Below, piece by piece: positions 1 to 12,671 of a stretch of 36,311 bases of DNA. A program made the position numbers and the translations under genes. The DNA is from Pseudomonadota bacterium. Lineage in GTDB: Bacteria; Pseudomonadota; Alphaproteobacteria; Acetobacterales; Acetobacteraceae. Positions within the stretch are counted from its first letter, which is position 1; each line of letters begins with the position of its first letter. The notes under the pieces were generated by a model. It ran no database searches. It was not told where the DNA came from and worked only from the letters and a program-made list of their open reading frames with translations. Where the stretch lies: NCBI GenBank assembly GCA_021846225.1, contig JAJZCG010000019.1, positions 1 to 36,311 of the forward strand. Reading direction: 5' to 3'.

Positions 1-92
1 GCGAATTCGATGATTTCGGCCTCGCTGACCGTGAGCGGCTCGCTCTCGAACACCTGGCCGGGGTGGAAATCCTCAAGGTATTGGTAGTCCAT
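1..92 (-). CDS. MaoC-family dehydratase, N-terminal 30 residues only (runs off left edge)
   Basis: Reading leftward from an ATG at 92, an open frame continues to the window edge. It begins MDYQYLEDFHPGQVF and continues through LTVSEAEIIEFA. This is the usual start of MaoC-type (R)-enoyl-CoA hydratases or dehydratases: a short acidic lead, a F-x-x-G-Q-x-F strand, then a V-S/T-E-A-E-I-I-x-F-A helix. The catalytic Asp/His part of the hot-dog fold would lie outside the window, so activity cannot be judged. It is divergent from rmuC with a 44-bp gap that must hold both starts. The call rests on N-terminal pattern only; substrate is unknown. Confidence 0.7.
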   Translation of the reverse strand, partial: MDYQYLEDFHPGQVFESEPLTVSEAEIIEF

Positions 93-136
93 GCTGGCGG
101 CTCCCGCGAATCGTTTAAGCTTGCTAAGCTGGTAGC

Positions 137-1381
137 ATGAACATGCAGATTCTGCTCCTGATTTTGGTTGGGCTTACCGGCGTGGCGGCCATGGTTTTTG
201 GCTGGGCGGGGTGGCGGGCGGCGCTCGCGGCGCCGGAGCGGCTGCAACTGGGGTTGGAGAAGGTGCTGGCGGCCAGCCGGGCGGAGGCGGAGTTTTTGCG
301 CGCCAGCCTGGCCGCGATGGAGGGGCGGCTGGCCGGGGCGATCCAGACCGGGACGACGGAGGCGCTCTCGAAAGCCTTCGCGCAGATAAGCGGGGCGACG
401 CAGAACATGGCCAACGCCGTGGAGGGGCTGCGCCGGACGGCGGCGGAGGATTCGCAGCGCACCATCGCGCTGCTGGAGACGCGGTTGGGGGCGATCCAGA
501 CTTCGGTGAACGAAAAGCTGCACGAGGCGGTGGAACAGCAGATGACCAACAGCTTCGCCCGCGTGCTGGAGCAGTTTGCCCAGGTGCAGCAGGCGATGGG
601 GGAGGTGCAGTCCGCCGCCGCGCAGATAGGCGATTTGAAGCGGATATTCTCCAATGTGAAGACGCGCGGCGGCTGGGGCGAGGCGCAGCTGGGCGCGATG
701 CTCGAACAGGTGCTGCCGCCCGGCGCGTTCGAGCGCAATTTCGCGCTGCGGGAGGGGCAGCGTGAACGGGTGGATTTCGCGCTGCGGATGCCCTCGCGCA
801 GCACGTTGTGGCTGCCGGTGGATTCCAAATTCCCGACCGAGGATTATGAGCGGCTGCTGAACGCGGCGGAAAAGGCGGATGTGGAGGGCGAGCGGGCGGC
901 GCGTGAGGGGATTGCGGCACGGGTGCGGCTGGAGGCCAAGAAGATCCGCGAGAAATACATCTGCCCGCCGGAGACGGTGGAGTTTGGCGTGATGTATCTG
1001 CCAAGCGACGGGCTGTTTGCCGAGGTGGCGCGCATTCCCAACCTCATCGACGAGATACGGGTGCGCGAGAAGGTGATTATTCTGGGGCCGACGCTGCTGC
1101 CCGCGATGTTGCAGACCATCCACCTTGGGCATATCACGCTCGACCTGGAGAAGCGGGCCGGGGAGATCGGCAAGCTGTTGAGCGCCACGCGGACGGAGAT
1201 GACCAAGATGGACGATGTGCTGGGCAAGCTTGCCAATAACGCCGCGGCGATGTCGAGTAATATCGAAAAGGCGCGGGTGCGTACGCGCGCCGTGGGCCGG
1301 GTGCTGCGCACGGTGGAGATGGTGGATGCCGGGGCGGCGCAGAACCTGCTCGGGCTGGAAGCCGATGAAGAGGAAGCATGA
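137..1381 (+). CDS. rmuC: DNA recombination protein RmuC
   Basis: A 414-residue protein of the RmuC family, implicated in limiting recombination between inverted repeats; the fold is nuclease-like but the biochemical role is poorly defined. Residues 3-25 form a hydrophobic N-terminal anchor. Residues 35-165 are Ala/Glu/Gln-rich with heptad character, fitting the family's coiled coil. The conserved core follows, with RGGWGE at 177-182 and PVDSKFP at 227-233, both hallmark RmuC motifs. It is somewhat shorter than E. coli RmuC. The ATG at 137 places the membrane anchor at the N-terminus. The TGA stop overlaps the ATG of the next gene (ATGATGA at 1378), so it is probably translationally coupled to the Sco1 gene. 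Confidence 0.93.
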   Translation: MNMQILLLILVGLTGVAAMVFGWAGWRAALAAPERLQLGLEKVLAASRAEAEFLRASLAAMEGRLAGAIQTGTTEALSKAFAQISGATQNMANAVEGLRRTAAEDSQRTIALLETRLGAIQTSVNEKLHEAVEQQMTNSFARVLEQFAQVQQAMGEVQSAAAQIGDLKRIFSNVKTRGGWGEAQLGAMLEQVLPPGAFERNFALREGQRERVDFALRMPSRSTLWLPVDSKFPTEDYERLLNAAEKADVEGERAAREGIAARVRLEAKKIREKYICPPETVEFGVMYLPSDGLFAEVARIPNLIDEIRVREKVIILGPTLLPAMLQTIHLGHITLDLEKRAGEIGKLLSATRTEMTKMDDVLGKLANNAAAMSSNIEKARVRTRAVGRVLRTVEMVDAGAAQNLLGLEADEEEA

Positions 1382-1962
1382 TGATACGCCGCGCTTTTAT
1401 GTTGTTGGCCTGCCTGGCGCTGAGCGCCTGCCATCATAAGCTCTCGCCGCAGGATGTGAACGTCGCCGGGCTGGTGCCGGACCTCGCCTTCAATATGACC
1501 GATGTGAATACCGGCAAGGCCGTGAGCGCGGGGGATTTTAAGGGCGAGGTCACGCTGCTGTTCTTTGGCTATACCAACTGCCCGGATGAATGCCCGGCAA
1601 CCATGTATAACGCCGCGCGGGTGCTCAAGCAGATGGGCGACGGCGCCGCCAAGGTGCGGGTGCTGTTCGTCACCGTGGACCCGGACCGCGATACGCCCGC
1701 CGTGCTGGCGAAATATACCAGCCAGTTCGGCCCCGATTTCATCGGCCTGCGCGGCACCGCCGACCAGCTCTACGCCCTGGCGCGGCGCTACCGCGTGGTG
1801 TTCTCGGTCAGCAAAACGCCGGTCTATACCGTGACGCATTCCGCCGCTGTGTATGTGTTCAATGCCCGGGGCAAGCCGCAGTTCATCATTGCCGGGCTGG
1901 ATACCAAAACGCCCGATATCCAAGGCATTGCCGCTGATATCGCCGCTGTGGTGAAGCAGTAG
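1378..1962 (+). CDS. SCO1/SenC family copper chaperone, lipoprotein type
   Basis: A 194-residue Sco protein. The first 18 residues form a lipoprotein signal ending in LSAC, so Cys18 should be lipidated and the thioredoxin-like domain exposed in the periplasm. The copper ligands of the family are present: Cys68 and Cys72 in CPDEC and His154 in VTHSAAVYVF. The family motif DPDRDTP lies at 101-107. Sco proteins deliver copper to, or reduce, the CuA site of cytochrome c oxidase, but no oxidase gene is nearby. The start overlaps the rmuC stop by 4 nt. A second Sco gene at 23400-23951 carries a different export signal. Confidence 0.92.
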   Translation: MMIRRAFMLLACLALSACHHKLSPQDVNVAGLVPDLAFNMTDVNTGKAVSAGDFKGEVTLLFFGYTNCPDECPATMYNAARVLKQMGDGAAKVRVLFVTVDPDRDTPAVLAKYTSQFGPDFIGLRGTADQLYALARRYRVVFSVSKTPVYTVTHSAAVYVFNARGKPQFIIAGLDTKTPDIQGIAADIAAVVKQ

Positions 1963-1980
1963 CCCCCGCGGCGCGGGGGC
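1962..1980 (+). terminator. GC-rich hairpin directly at the sco1 stop codon
   Basis: GCCCCCGC (1962-1969) pairs perfectly with GCGGGGGC (1973-1980) across a 3-nt loop. The left arm begins at the last base of the TAG stop. There is no T tract, so this is a hairpin of terminator strength rather than a canonical intrinsic terminator. Confidence 0.45.
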
Positions 1981-2148
1981 TGGCGCGCGGCAGCCTCAAA
2001 CGATCAGACTCTTTGATAAGAGGCTGATTCACGCTTTCGTTTGTCCCGCTGGCGCGCGCCAACCTCAAACGATCAGGCTCTTTGATAAGAGGTTGATTCA
2101 CGCTTTCGTTTGTCCCGCTCACGCGGGCCAACCTCAAACGATCAGGCT

Positions 2149-2150
<2 letters not shown>
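1981..2150. repeat. Palindromic repeat locus 1: one half and two full B modules
   Basis: This fills the convergent gap between sco1 and the aminotransferase gene. A right half of module B (1981-2011) is followed by two complete B modules (2009-2080 and 2078-2150) that share the trinucleotide CTC. Each full copy has the small hairpin CTCTT-TGAT-AAGAG, then an outer stem GAGxCTGAT / ATCAGxCTC enclosing GATTCACGCTTTCG, a variable inner hairpin, and CTCAAACG. In the second copy the inner hairpin changes to CCCGC-TCAC-GCGGG. The last CTCTAG contains the TAG stop (minus strand) of the aminotransferase gene. The even open reading through the repeat is a by-product and not a gene. Confidence 0.9.
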
Positions 2151-3351
<1,201 letters not shown>

Positions 3352-3478
3352 GGCGCGGACATAGCCATGGGCCGCCGGGGGAGGCAAGCCAGGGGTGCGC
3401 GCGCTGAATTGCTTGAGGCGGGCCGCGGGGCTATGAGGCCAGCGCATCTTCCTGCAACCAGCAAAGCGGAGTGGAAAA

Positions 3479-4870
<1,392 letters not shown>

Positions 4871-4873
4871 GGG

Positions 4874-5596
4874 ATGAGCGGATATATCAGGCTCGGCGTT
4901 AACGTCGACCATGTGGCCACGCTGCGCAATGCGCGCGGCGGCGGCCACCCGGACCCGCTGAGCGTGGCGAAGGTCTGCGTCGCGGCGGGGGCGGATGGGA
5001 TTACGATTCATCTGCGCGAGGACCGCCGCCATATCCGCGATGCCGACGCGGAGGCGATTTGCGGCTGGGCCGCGGTGCCGGTGAATTTCGAGATGGCGGC
5101 GACGGCGGAGATGACCGCGATTGCGTGCAGGCTGCGCCCGCATGGGGTTTGCATCGTGCCCGAGCGCCGCGCCGAGATCACCACCGAGGGCGGGCTGGAT
5201 GTGGTTGGCCAGAGCGAGGCGCTGCGGCCGATCATCGCGCGGCTGACGGCGGCGGGGATTGTGGTGTCGCTGTTCGTGGACCCCGATCCGGCACAGGTGC
5301 GCGCGGCGGCCGGGGTTGGCGCCGCCGTGGTGGAGTTGCACACCGGCGCCTATGCCAATGGCCATCCCGGCGAGCTGGAGCGGCTGCGCGCCGCCGCCGT
5401 GCTGACCACGCAGCTGGGGCTGGAATGCCACGCCGGGCACGGGCTGACGTTTGCCAATGTCATGCCCATCGCCGAGCTGCCGGAAATCCGCGAGCTTAAC
5501 ATCGGGCATTTCCTGATGGGCGAGGCGCTGCTGACCGGCCTGCCCGTGGCGATTAAGGAAATGAAGCGGCTGATGGACGCGGCGCGGCCGGCTTAG
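4874..5596 (+). CDS. pdxJ: Pyridoxine 5'-phosphate synthase PdxJ
   Basis: PdxJ condenses 3-amino-2-oxopropyl phosphate with deoxyxylulose 5-phosphate to form pyridoxine 5'-phosphate, the last ring-closing step of DXP-dependent vitamin B6 synthesis. The 240-residue protein has the family start LGVNVDHVATLRNARGG, His46 in ITIHLREDRRHIRD, Glu73 in NFEMA and His189 in CHAGHGL. These match the catalytic His/Glu/His set of the TIM-barrel family. It lies 3 nt after lpd. Its TAG stop (5594-5596) coincides with the first bases of the adjacent palindromic module A. PLP made by this pathway is the cofactor of the aminotransferase and of GcvP in this window, though that is only a biochemical link. Confidence 0.95.
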   Translation: MSGYIRLGVNVDHVATLRNARGGGHPDPLSVAKVCVAAGADGITIHLREDRRHIRDADAEAICGWAAVPVNFEMAATAEMTAIACRLRPHGVCIVPERRAEITTEGGLDVVGQSEALRPIIARLTAAGIVVSLFVDPDPAQVRAAAGVGAAVVELHTGAYANGHPGELERLRAAAVLTTQLGLECHAGHGLTFANVMPIAELPEIRELNIGHFLMGEALLTGLPVAIKEMKRLMDAARPA

Positions 5597-5843
5597 AGCG
5601 CGATAGGTTTAGGTTGACGCAAGAGCGCACCCCGCCCGCGCTCTAACTCTTTGATAAGAGGCTGATTCACGCTTTCGGTTGCCACGTTGGCGCGCGTCAA
5701 CCTCAAACGATCAGACTCTAGATCGCGATAGGTTTGGGTTGACGCAAGAGCGTCTCCCGAACGCGATCTAACTCTTTGATAAGAGGCTGATTCACGCTTT
5801 CGGTTGCCACGCTGGCGCGCGTCAGCCTCAAACGATCAGACTC
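5595..5843. repeat. Palindromic repeat locus 2: two tandem A-B units (125-bp period)
   Basis: Two copies of the full composite lie between the convergent pdxJ and J-protein genes. Module A1 is 5595-5644, B1 5647-5718, A2 5720-5769 and B2 5772-5843. Module A is closed by AGAGCGCG/CGCGCTCT in A1 but AGATCGCG/CGCGATCT in A2, a paired change that keeps the stem. Both carry the internal segment GATAGGTTTRGGTTGACGC. Module B starts with the hairpin CTCTT-TGAT-AAGAG and has the GAGxCTGAT/ATCAGxCTC outer stem. The A1-to-A2 distance is 125 bp. Confidence 0.95.
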
Positions 5844-5858
5844 TAGCGCCGGATGACT

Positions 5859-6731
5859 TCAGATTGATCCGCCGCGCGGCTCGAAGTCCGGCTGGTCCCA
5901 GGATTGAAGGAAAGCTTCCAGTTTTTCATCGGCGGGGCCGATGACCACATGCAGTTTCACCAGCAGGTCGCCGGCGTGGTGGTGGCTGTGGGCGGGTACG
6001 CCACGGCCGCGCAGCCGCATTTCGGTGCCCGAGTCGCTATGGGGTTTTATGCTCAGCGCCACCGGGCCGGTGGGGGTCGGCAGGGTGATTTTGCCGCCCA
6101 GCACGGCCTCACGCAGGGAGATTGGCAGGTCCATGCGGATGTTCTGCCCCTCGCGGCGGAAGAATTTATGCGGGGCGACGGTGATTTCGATGAGTGCGTC
6201 GCCGGCCGGGCCGCCGTTGCGCCCTGGCTGGCCGCGCCCGCGCAGGCGCAGCACGTCGCCGCCGGTGGTGCCGTGGGGAATTTTCACATCCAGGGTTTGG
6301 CCGTCAGGCAAAGTGAGGCGCTTGGTGGCGCCGTTCACGGCCTCGAGGAAGTCGGCGGTGAGGGCGTAGCGGGCATCCTGGCCGCGGGCGGGGCCGGCGG
6401 GGCGGCCGCGCTGCTCGAACATGCTGGCGAAGATGTCCTCGAAATTGCCGCCGCCGAAGCCAGCGCCGCCGCCGGGGCCTTGGCGGAAGCCTGGGGGGGC
6501 GCGTTCGGCGCCGCTGGCGTCGATTTCGCCACGGTCATAACGGGCGCGTTTTTCGGGGTCGGAGAGCAGCTCGTTGGCCGCAGAGGCGCTTTTGAATGCC
6601 TCCTCCGCCGCCTTGTTGCCGGGGTTGAGGTCCGGGTGGTGTTTTTTCGCGAGTTTGCGGTAGGCCGCGCGAATTTGCTCGGGGGCCGCGTCCCGCGCGA
6701 CGCCGAGGATTTTATAGGGATCGTCTGACAT
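5859..6731 (-). CDS. CbpA-type (class B) J-domain co-chaperone
   Basis: A 290-residue Hsp40 protein. The N-terminal J domain (residues 5-70) has YRKLAKKHHPD with the essential HPD at 32-34. A Gly/Phe-rich linker follows (about 84-106), then two C-terminal beta domains (about 120-280) containing GGDVLRLRGRGQPG and GTEMRLRGRGVP. The four CxxCxGxG zinc repeats of DnaJ are absent, so this is a CbpA-like or DjlA-independent class B protein that would stimulate DnaK ATPase. Start 6731 gives MSDDPYKILGV; an in-frame ATG at 6740 is possible. A short hairpin CGGAT...ATCCG (5851-5872) spans the stop codon. No dnaK is in view. Confidence 0.9.
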   Translation of the reverse strand: MSDDPYKILGVARDAAPEQIRAAYRKLAKKHHPDLNPGNKAAEEAFKSASAANELLSDPEKRARYDRGEIDASGAERAPPGFRQGPGGGAGFGGGNFEDIFASMFEQRGRPAGPARGQDARYALTADFLEAVNGATKRLTLPDGQTLDVKIPHGTTGGDVLRLRGRGQPGRNGGPAGDALIEITVAPHKFFRREGQNIRMDLPISLREAVLGGKITLPTPTGPVALSIKPHSDSGTEMRLRGRGVPAHSHHHAGDLLVKLHVVIGPADEKLEAFLQSWDQPDFEPRGGSI

Positions 6732-6780
6732 GCGGATCATTTAGGGGCATTGCGCGGATTATAACAGGGTGCGCGCGCTT

Positions 6781-6842
6781 AGAGACGGATGACATTAGCG
6801 GGAATCGCAGAGCGATTACATCGAATGTCTGAATCCGCCTCT
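6781..6842. repeat. Nested palindrome, diverged module A of repeat locus 3
   Basis: A nearly complete dyad lies upstream of the J-protein start. AGAG-A-CGGAT (6781-6790) pairs with ATCCG-C-CTCT (6833-6842) with one mismatch; GACATT (6791-6796) pairs with AATGTC (6824-6829); AATCGC (6803-6808) pairs with GCGATT (6812-6817). Like the A modules elsewhere it starts TAGAG and ends CTCTAAC just before B modules, yet its stem sequence is different. Because it lies 5' of the J-protein gene it could also affect that gene's leader. Confidence 0.75.
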
Positions 6843-6856
6843 AACTTATAAGGGGA

Positions 6857-7051
6857 GAGGGCGATTCACGCTTTCGGCTCGCTCTGCTGAGCGAGCCTCA
6901 AACGATCGCGCTCAATATAAGGGTAGAGGGCGATTCACGCTTTCGGCTCGCTCTGCTGAGCGAGCCTCAAACGATCGCGCTCAATATAAGGGTAGAGGGC
7001 GATTCACGCTTTCGGCTCGCTCTGCTGAGCGAACCTCAAACGATCGCGCTC
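6857..7051. repeat. Three tandem B-type palindromes with 69-bp period (repeat locus 3)
   Basis: Copies occupy 6857-6913, 6926-6982 and 6995-7051, separated by an AT-rich 12-nt linker. Each keeps GATTCACGCTTTCG and CTCAAACGATC, but the outer stem is GAGxGCGAT/ATCGCxCTC and the inner hairpin is GGCTCGCT-CTGCTG-AGCGAGCC (8 bp). Both stems differ from loci 1, 2, 4 and 5 with paired changes. The third copy has one base change in the inner stem (GCGAACC). Its last CTC overlaps the TGA stop of the ABC ATPase gene. With the diverged A module this fills the 309-bp gap 6741-7049. Confidence 0.92.
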
Positions 7052-7847
7052 AATGGCGCAGTGTGCTGGAGAGGAACTGTTTGAAGCGCGGGGATTGCGG
7101 GTTGGTGAACATATCCTCGGGTTTGCCCTCCTCCTCGGTGAGGCCCTGGTGCAGGAACATCACGCGGCTGGCGACCTCGCGGGCGAAACCCATCTCATGC
7201 GTGACCACCAGCATGGTGCGGCCTTCCTTGGCCAGGTCGCGCATCACTTTCAGCACTTCGCCGACCAATTCGGGGTCAAGCGCGGAGGTTGGTTCGTCAA
7301 ACAGCAGCACATCGGGCTCCATGGCCAGGGCGCGGGCGATGGCGACGCGCTGCTGCTGCCCGCCGGAGAGCTGCGCCGGGTAGGCGTGGTGCTTGGCGGC
7401 GAGGCCGACCTTCTCGAGCATGGCCTCGGCCCGGGCGGCGGCGGCTTTTTTGTCCAGCTTCAGCACATGGATCGGCGCCTCCATGACGTTTTGCAGCACG
7501 GTCATATGCGCCCAGAGGTTGAATTGCTGGAACACCATGGCGAGGCGCGCGCGCAGGCGCTCCACCTGTTTGGGGTTGGCGGCGCTGCGGGCGTTTTTGC
7601 CCTCGCGCATCTCGATCAGCTCGCCTTTGATGCGCACGCGGCCCCGGTCGGGCGTTTCCAGCAGGTTGATGCAGCGCAAAAACGTGCTCTTGCCCGAGCC
7701 GGAGGCGCCGAGAATCGCGATTACATCCTGGTCATGGGCGGTGAGCGAGACGCCTTTCAGCACTTCGAGGGTGCCAAAGCGCTTGTGGATGTCCTCGACG
7801 GCGAGGGCGGGGGTGGGCGGAGCCGGCTCGGACATACTGAAAAACAC
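7050..7847 (-). CDS. Polar amino acid ABC transporter ATP-binding protein (HisP/GlnQ type)
   Basis: A 265-residue ATPase of the PAAT family (Arg/His/Gln-type importers). It has Walker [10 protein letters not shown] (47-55), Q-loop VFQQFNLW (105-112), signature LSGGQQQ (160-166), Walker [12 protein letters not shown] (181-191) and the switch His217 in VVTHEMGFA. The insertion around residues 76-96 (KGELIEM...NPKQ) resembles HisP. No permease or binding-protein gene is adjacent on either side, so it must act with subunits encoded elsewhere. Start at 7847 or at an in-frame Met at 7835. It is divergent from the glycine riboswitch and gcv operon, with 107 bp between this start and the aptamer. Confidence 0.92.
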   Translation of the reverse strand: MFFSMSEPAPPTPALAVEDIHKRFGTLEVLKGVSLTAHDQDVIAILGASGSGKSTFLRCINLLETPDRGRVRIKGELIEMREGKNARSAANPKQVERLRARLAMVFQQFNLWAHMTVLQNVMEAPIHVLKLDKKAAAARAEAMLEKVGLAAKHHAYPAQLSGGQQQRVAIARALAMEPDVLLFDEPTSALDPELVGEVLKVMRDLAKEGRTMLVVTHEMGFAREVASRVMFLHQGLTEEEGKPEDMFTNPQSPRFKQFLSSTLRH

Positions 7848-7911
7848 CTTATATCTGAACGATTCATGACTGGGCTGCGGAATAACTTTGCAATAACGCC
7901 GGAATGCAGCT

Positions 7912-7942
7912 TTGCAAAACCCGTGCCCTGCGTCACTATGTA
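7912..7942 (+). promoter_or_regulatory. Possible sigma-70-type promoter for the gcv operon
   Basis: TTGCAA (7912-7917) and TATGTA (7937-7942) have a 19-nt spacer and lie just before the riboswitch, the expected place for the gcv promoter. The spacer is longer than ideal and the call rests on position and weak consensus only. Confidence 0.3.
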
Positions 7943-7954
7943 ATCGTCCTTATT

Positions 7955-8160
7955 CGGACGCAGGAGAGTGCGGGGGCCTTTGGGCTAGTTTCCCGCCGCC
8001 GAAGGCGCAACCGGCCCCCGGAAACGCTCAGGCAAAAGGGCTGCGTGGTTGAGCGGGACGCTCTGGAGAGCCGGTGGGTTTTGATGCCCGCCGCACCGAC
8101 GGGGTCAAGGGTTGAGGGTTGGCCCTTTGCCCGAATCTCTCAGGTTCCCAAACAGAGGGG
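7955..8160 (+). promoter_or_regulatory. Tandem glycine riboswitch
   Basis: Two aptamers of the glycine riboswitch class precede gcvT. Aptamer 1 is closed by ACGCAG (7958-7963) and CTGCGT (8041-8046), with the family's GGAGAGTG start and AACGCTCAGGCAAAAGG end. Aptamer 2 is closed by CTCTG (8061-8065) and CAGAG (8153-8157), with CTGGAGAGC and the ATCTCTCAGGT-CCCAAA end. A short linker joins them, as in the cooperative tandem form. In this class glycine binding usually turns on cleavage-system genes. A further perfect hairpin GCCCGGC/GCCGGGC (8170-8188) lies between aptamer 2 and the gcvT ribosome site and may be part of the expression platform; no T tract follows it, so control at translation start is more likely than termination. 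Confidence 0.93.
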
Positions 8161-8213
8161 GGTCAGTTTGCCCGGCACTTGGCCGGGCGCTGATTGGTTC
8201 TGGGGGAATTGCG

Positions 8214-9278
8214 TTGGAAACAGCATTGCTGAAAACACCATTGGATGCGCTGCACCGCCGCCTGGGCGCGCGCATGGTGGAATTTGCCGGGTATGAGATG
8301 CCCTTGCAGTATACGGGCATCATGGCCGAGCATCAGGCGTGCCGCGAAGGGGCGGCGCTGTTCGACGTCTCGCATATGGGCCAGGCGCATGTTGCCAATG
8401 CCAAGGCGTTCGAGGCGCTGGTGCCGGGCGATATTCTGGGGCTGCGGCCGGGACGCCAGCGCTATACGCTGCTGCTCAATGAGGCAGGCGGCATTATTGA
8501 TGACCTGATGGTGGCTAATTTTGGCGCGCATTTGCAACTGGTGCTCAACGCCGGGCGCAAGCATGTGGATCTGGCGCATATCCGGGCGCATGGCGTGGCG
8601 ATCACCCCGCATTTCGAGCGGGCGCTGCTGGCGTTGCAGGGGCCGAAGGCGGCGGCGATGCTGCCCGAGGGGGCGGCGCTGAGGTTCATGGATGCGGCGG
8701 CGCTGCACGTTGCGGGCATTGCCTGTGTTGTCACCCGCTCGGGCTATACCGGGGAGGATGGTTTCGAGATCGGCTGCGCGGCGGAGGATGCGCAGGCGCT
8801 GGCCGGTTTGTTGCTGGAGCGCGGCGCCACGCCTGCCGGGCTGGGGGCGCGTGACTCCCTGCGGCTGGAGGCGGGGCTTTGCTTGTATGGCAATGACATC
8901 GACGAGGGGCGCAACCCGGTTGAGGCGAATCTGGCGTGGGCGATTGCCAGGTGCCGCAGGAGTGATTGGGACTTTCTGGGCGCCGCCCCGGTGCGCGCGG
9001 CGCTGGAGGCCGGTCCGGCGGAGAAGCTCGTTGGTATCAAGGTGACCGGGCGCGCCCCGGCCCGCGCGGGGGCGGAGATCCGCAATGCGCGGGGCGAGCG
9101 CGTGGGCGCGGTCACCTCCGGTTGCTTCGCGCCGAGCCTGAACGCGCCGGTGGCGCTGGGCTATGTGCGGGCCGATTGCGCCGCTGAGGGCACCGCGCTT
9201 GACCTGATCGTCCGCGACAAGCCAATTCCCGGCGTTGTTGCGCCGCTTCCTTTTGTTCCTCATCGTTACGCCCGCTGA
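8214..9278 (+). CDS. gcvT: Glycine cleavage system T protein (aminomethyltransferase)
   Basis: GcvT takes the aminomethyl group from lipoylated GcvH and transfers its carbon to tetrahydrofolate, releasing ammonia. The protein has the family start LKTPLDALHRRLGARMVEFAG, then DVSHMGQ (51-57), the folate-site segment GGIIDDLMV (92-100) with its conserved Asp, LVLNAGRK, GYTGEDGFEI, and the C-terminal GxVTSGCFAPSL segment. No ATG fits: the frame is open upstream through the riboswitch, so a TTG start at 8214 was chosen (354 residues). A GGGGG ribosome site at 8202-8206 lies 7 nt before it. gcvH follows after 12 nt. Confidence 0.92.
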   Translation: METALLKTPLDALHRRLGARMVEFAGYEMPLQYTGIMAEHQACREGAALFDVSHMGQAHVANAKAFEALVPGDILGLRPGRQRYTLLLNEAGGIIDDLMVANFGAHLQLVLNAGRKHVDLAHIRAHGVAITPHFERALLALQGPKAAAMLPEGAALRFMDAAALHVAGIACVVTRSGYTGEDGFEIGCAAEDAQALAGLLLERGATPAGLGARDSLRLEAGLCLYGNDIDEGRNPVEANLAWAIARCRRSDWDFLGAAPVRAALEAGPAEKLVGIKVTGRAPARAGAEIRNARGERVGAVTSGCFAPSLNAPVALGYVRADCAAEGTALDLIVRDKPIPGVVAPLPFVPHRYAR

Positions 9279-9290
9279 AAGGTATTTTTC

Positions 9291-9667
9291 ATGACCCAGA
9301 TTTTTTATTCCAAGGACCACGAGTGGGTGCAGATTGGCGAGGACGGCCTTGCCACCATTGGTATTACGGACCATGCGCAGCAGGCGCTGGGCGATATCGT
9401 GTTCGTTGAGCTGCCCGAGCCGGGGCGCAATGTTGTGGCGCATGAAGCCTGCGCCGTGGTGGAGAGCGTGAAGGCCGCCTCCGATGTTTACGCGCCGCTG
9501 ACCGGCACCGTGAGCGAGACCAACCAGGCCATCGTGGACGAGCCGGCGCTGATCAACACCGCGGCCGAGACCACGGCCTGGTTTTTCCGCATGCGCCTGG
9601 AGGACCCCACCGCGGTGAACGCGCTGATGAGCAAGGCCGCCTACGATGAATTTTTAGGGAGCCTGTA

Positions 9668-9668
<1 letters not shown>
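9291..9668 (+). CDS. gcvH: Glycine cleavage system H protein (lipoyl carrier)
   Basis: A 125-residue carrier that shuttles the aminomethyl intermediate between GcvP, GcvT and dihydrolipoyl dehydrogenase on a lipoyl arm. The lipoylated lysine is Lys61 in [14 protein letters not shown]. The upstream strand [21 protein letters not shown] and the downstream C-terminal [10 protein letters not shown] are typical. Length is normal. Its TAA stop overlaps the gcvP ATG (TAATG at 9666-9670), indicating tight coupling of H and P synthesis. It lies 12 nt after gcvT, under the glycine riboswitch. Confidence 0.97.
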
Positions 9669-12538
<2,870 letters not shown>

Positions 12539-12671
12539 AAATTCATCAACGTGACCTAAAAAACCACTTGCGCCCGGGGGGGTATGGCCTCATAAGCCGC
12601 CCCTCTTGGCCCAGGGGGGCGCGGCGTGGTGCTGCGTTCTACAGGCTGTCTACTAGTTGAGGGGGTTCGAA

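Noticed and set aside
1886-2137. Short open frames through the palindromic repeats that give a recurring peptide (RASxTNESVNQPLIK-like), also at 13821-14279 and 31295-31639
   Set aside because: The conserved peptide is only the translation of the repeat DNA. The frames have no ribosome sites, differ in what they join, and occur on either strand according to repeat orientation.
6857-7051. CRISPR-like array
   Set aside because: The 69-bp period comes from whole palindromic units with identical short linkers; there are no unique spacers and no cas genes.
7904-8296. Open frame of 130 codons across the glycine riboswitch
   Set aside because: It overlaps the structured aptamers and the start of gcvT and has no recognisable protein character.
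12539-12671. Possible SAM or polyamine riboswitch upstream of speD
   Set aside because: I see a GC hairpin around 12598-12622 but none of the conserved core sequences of known SAM, SAH or speF-type leaders.
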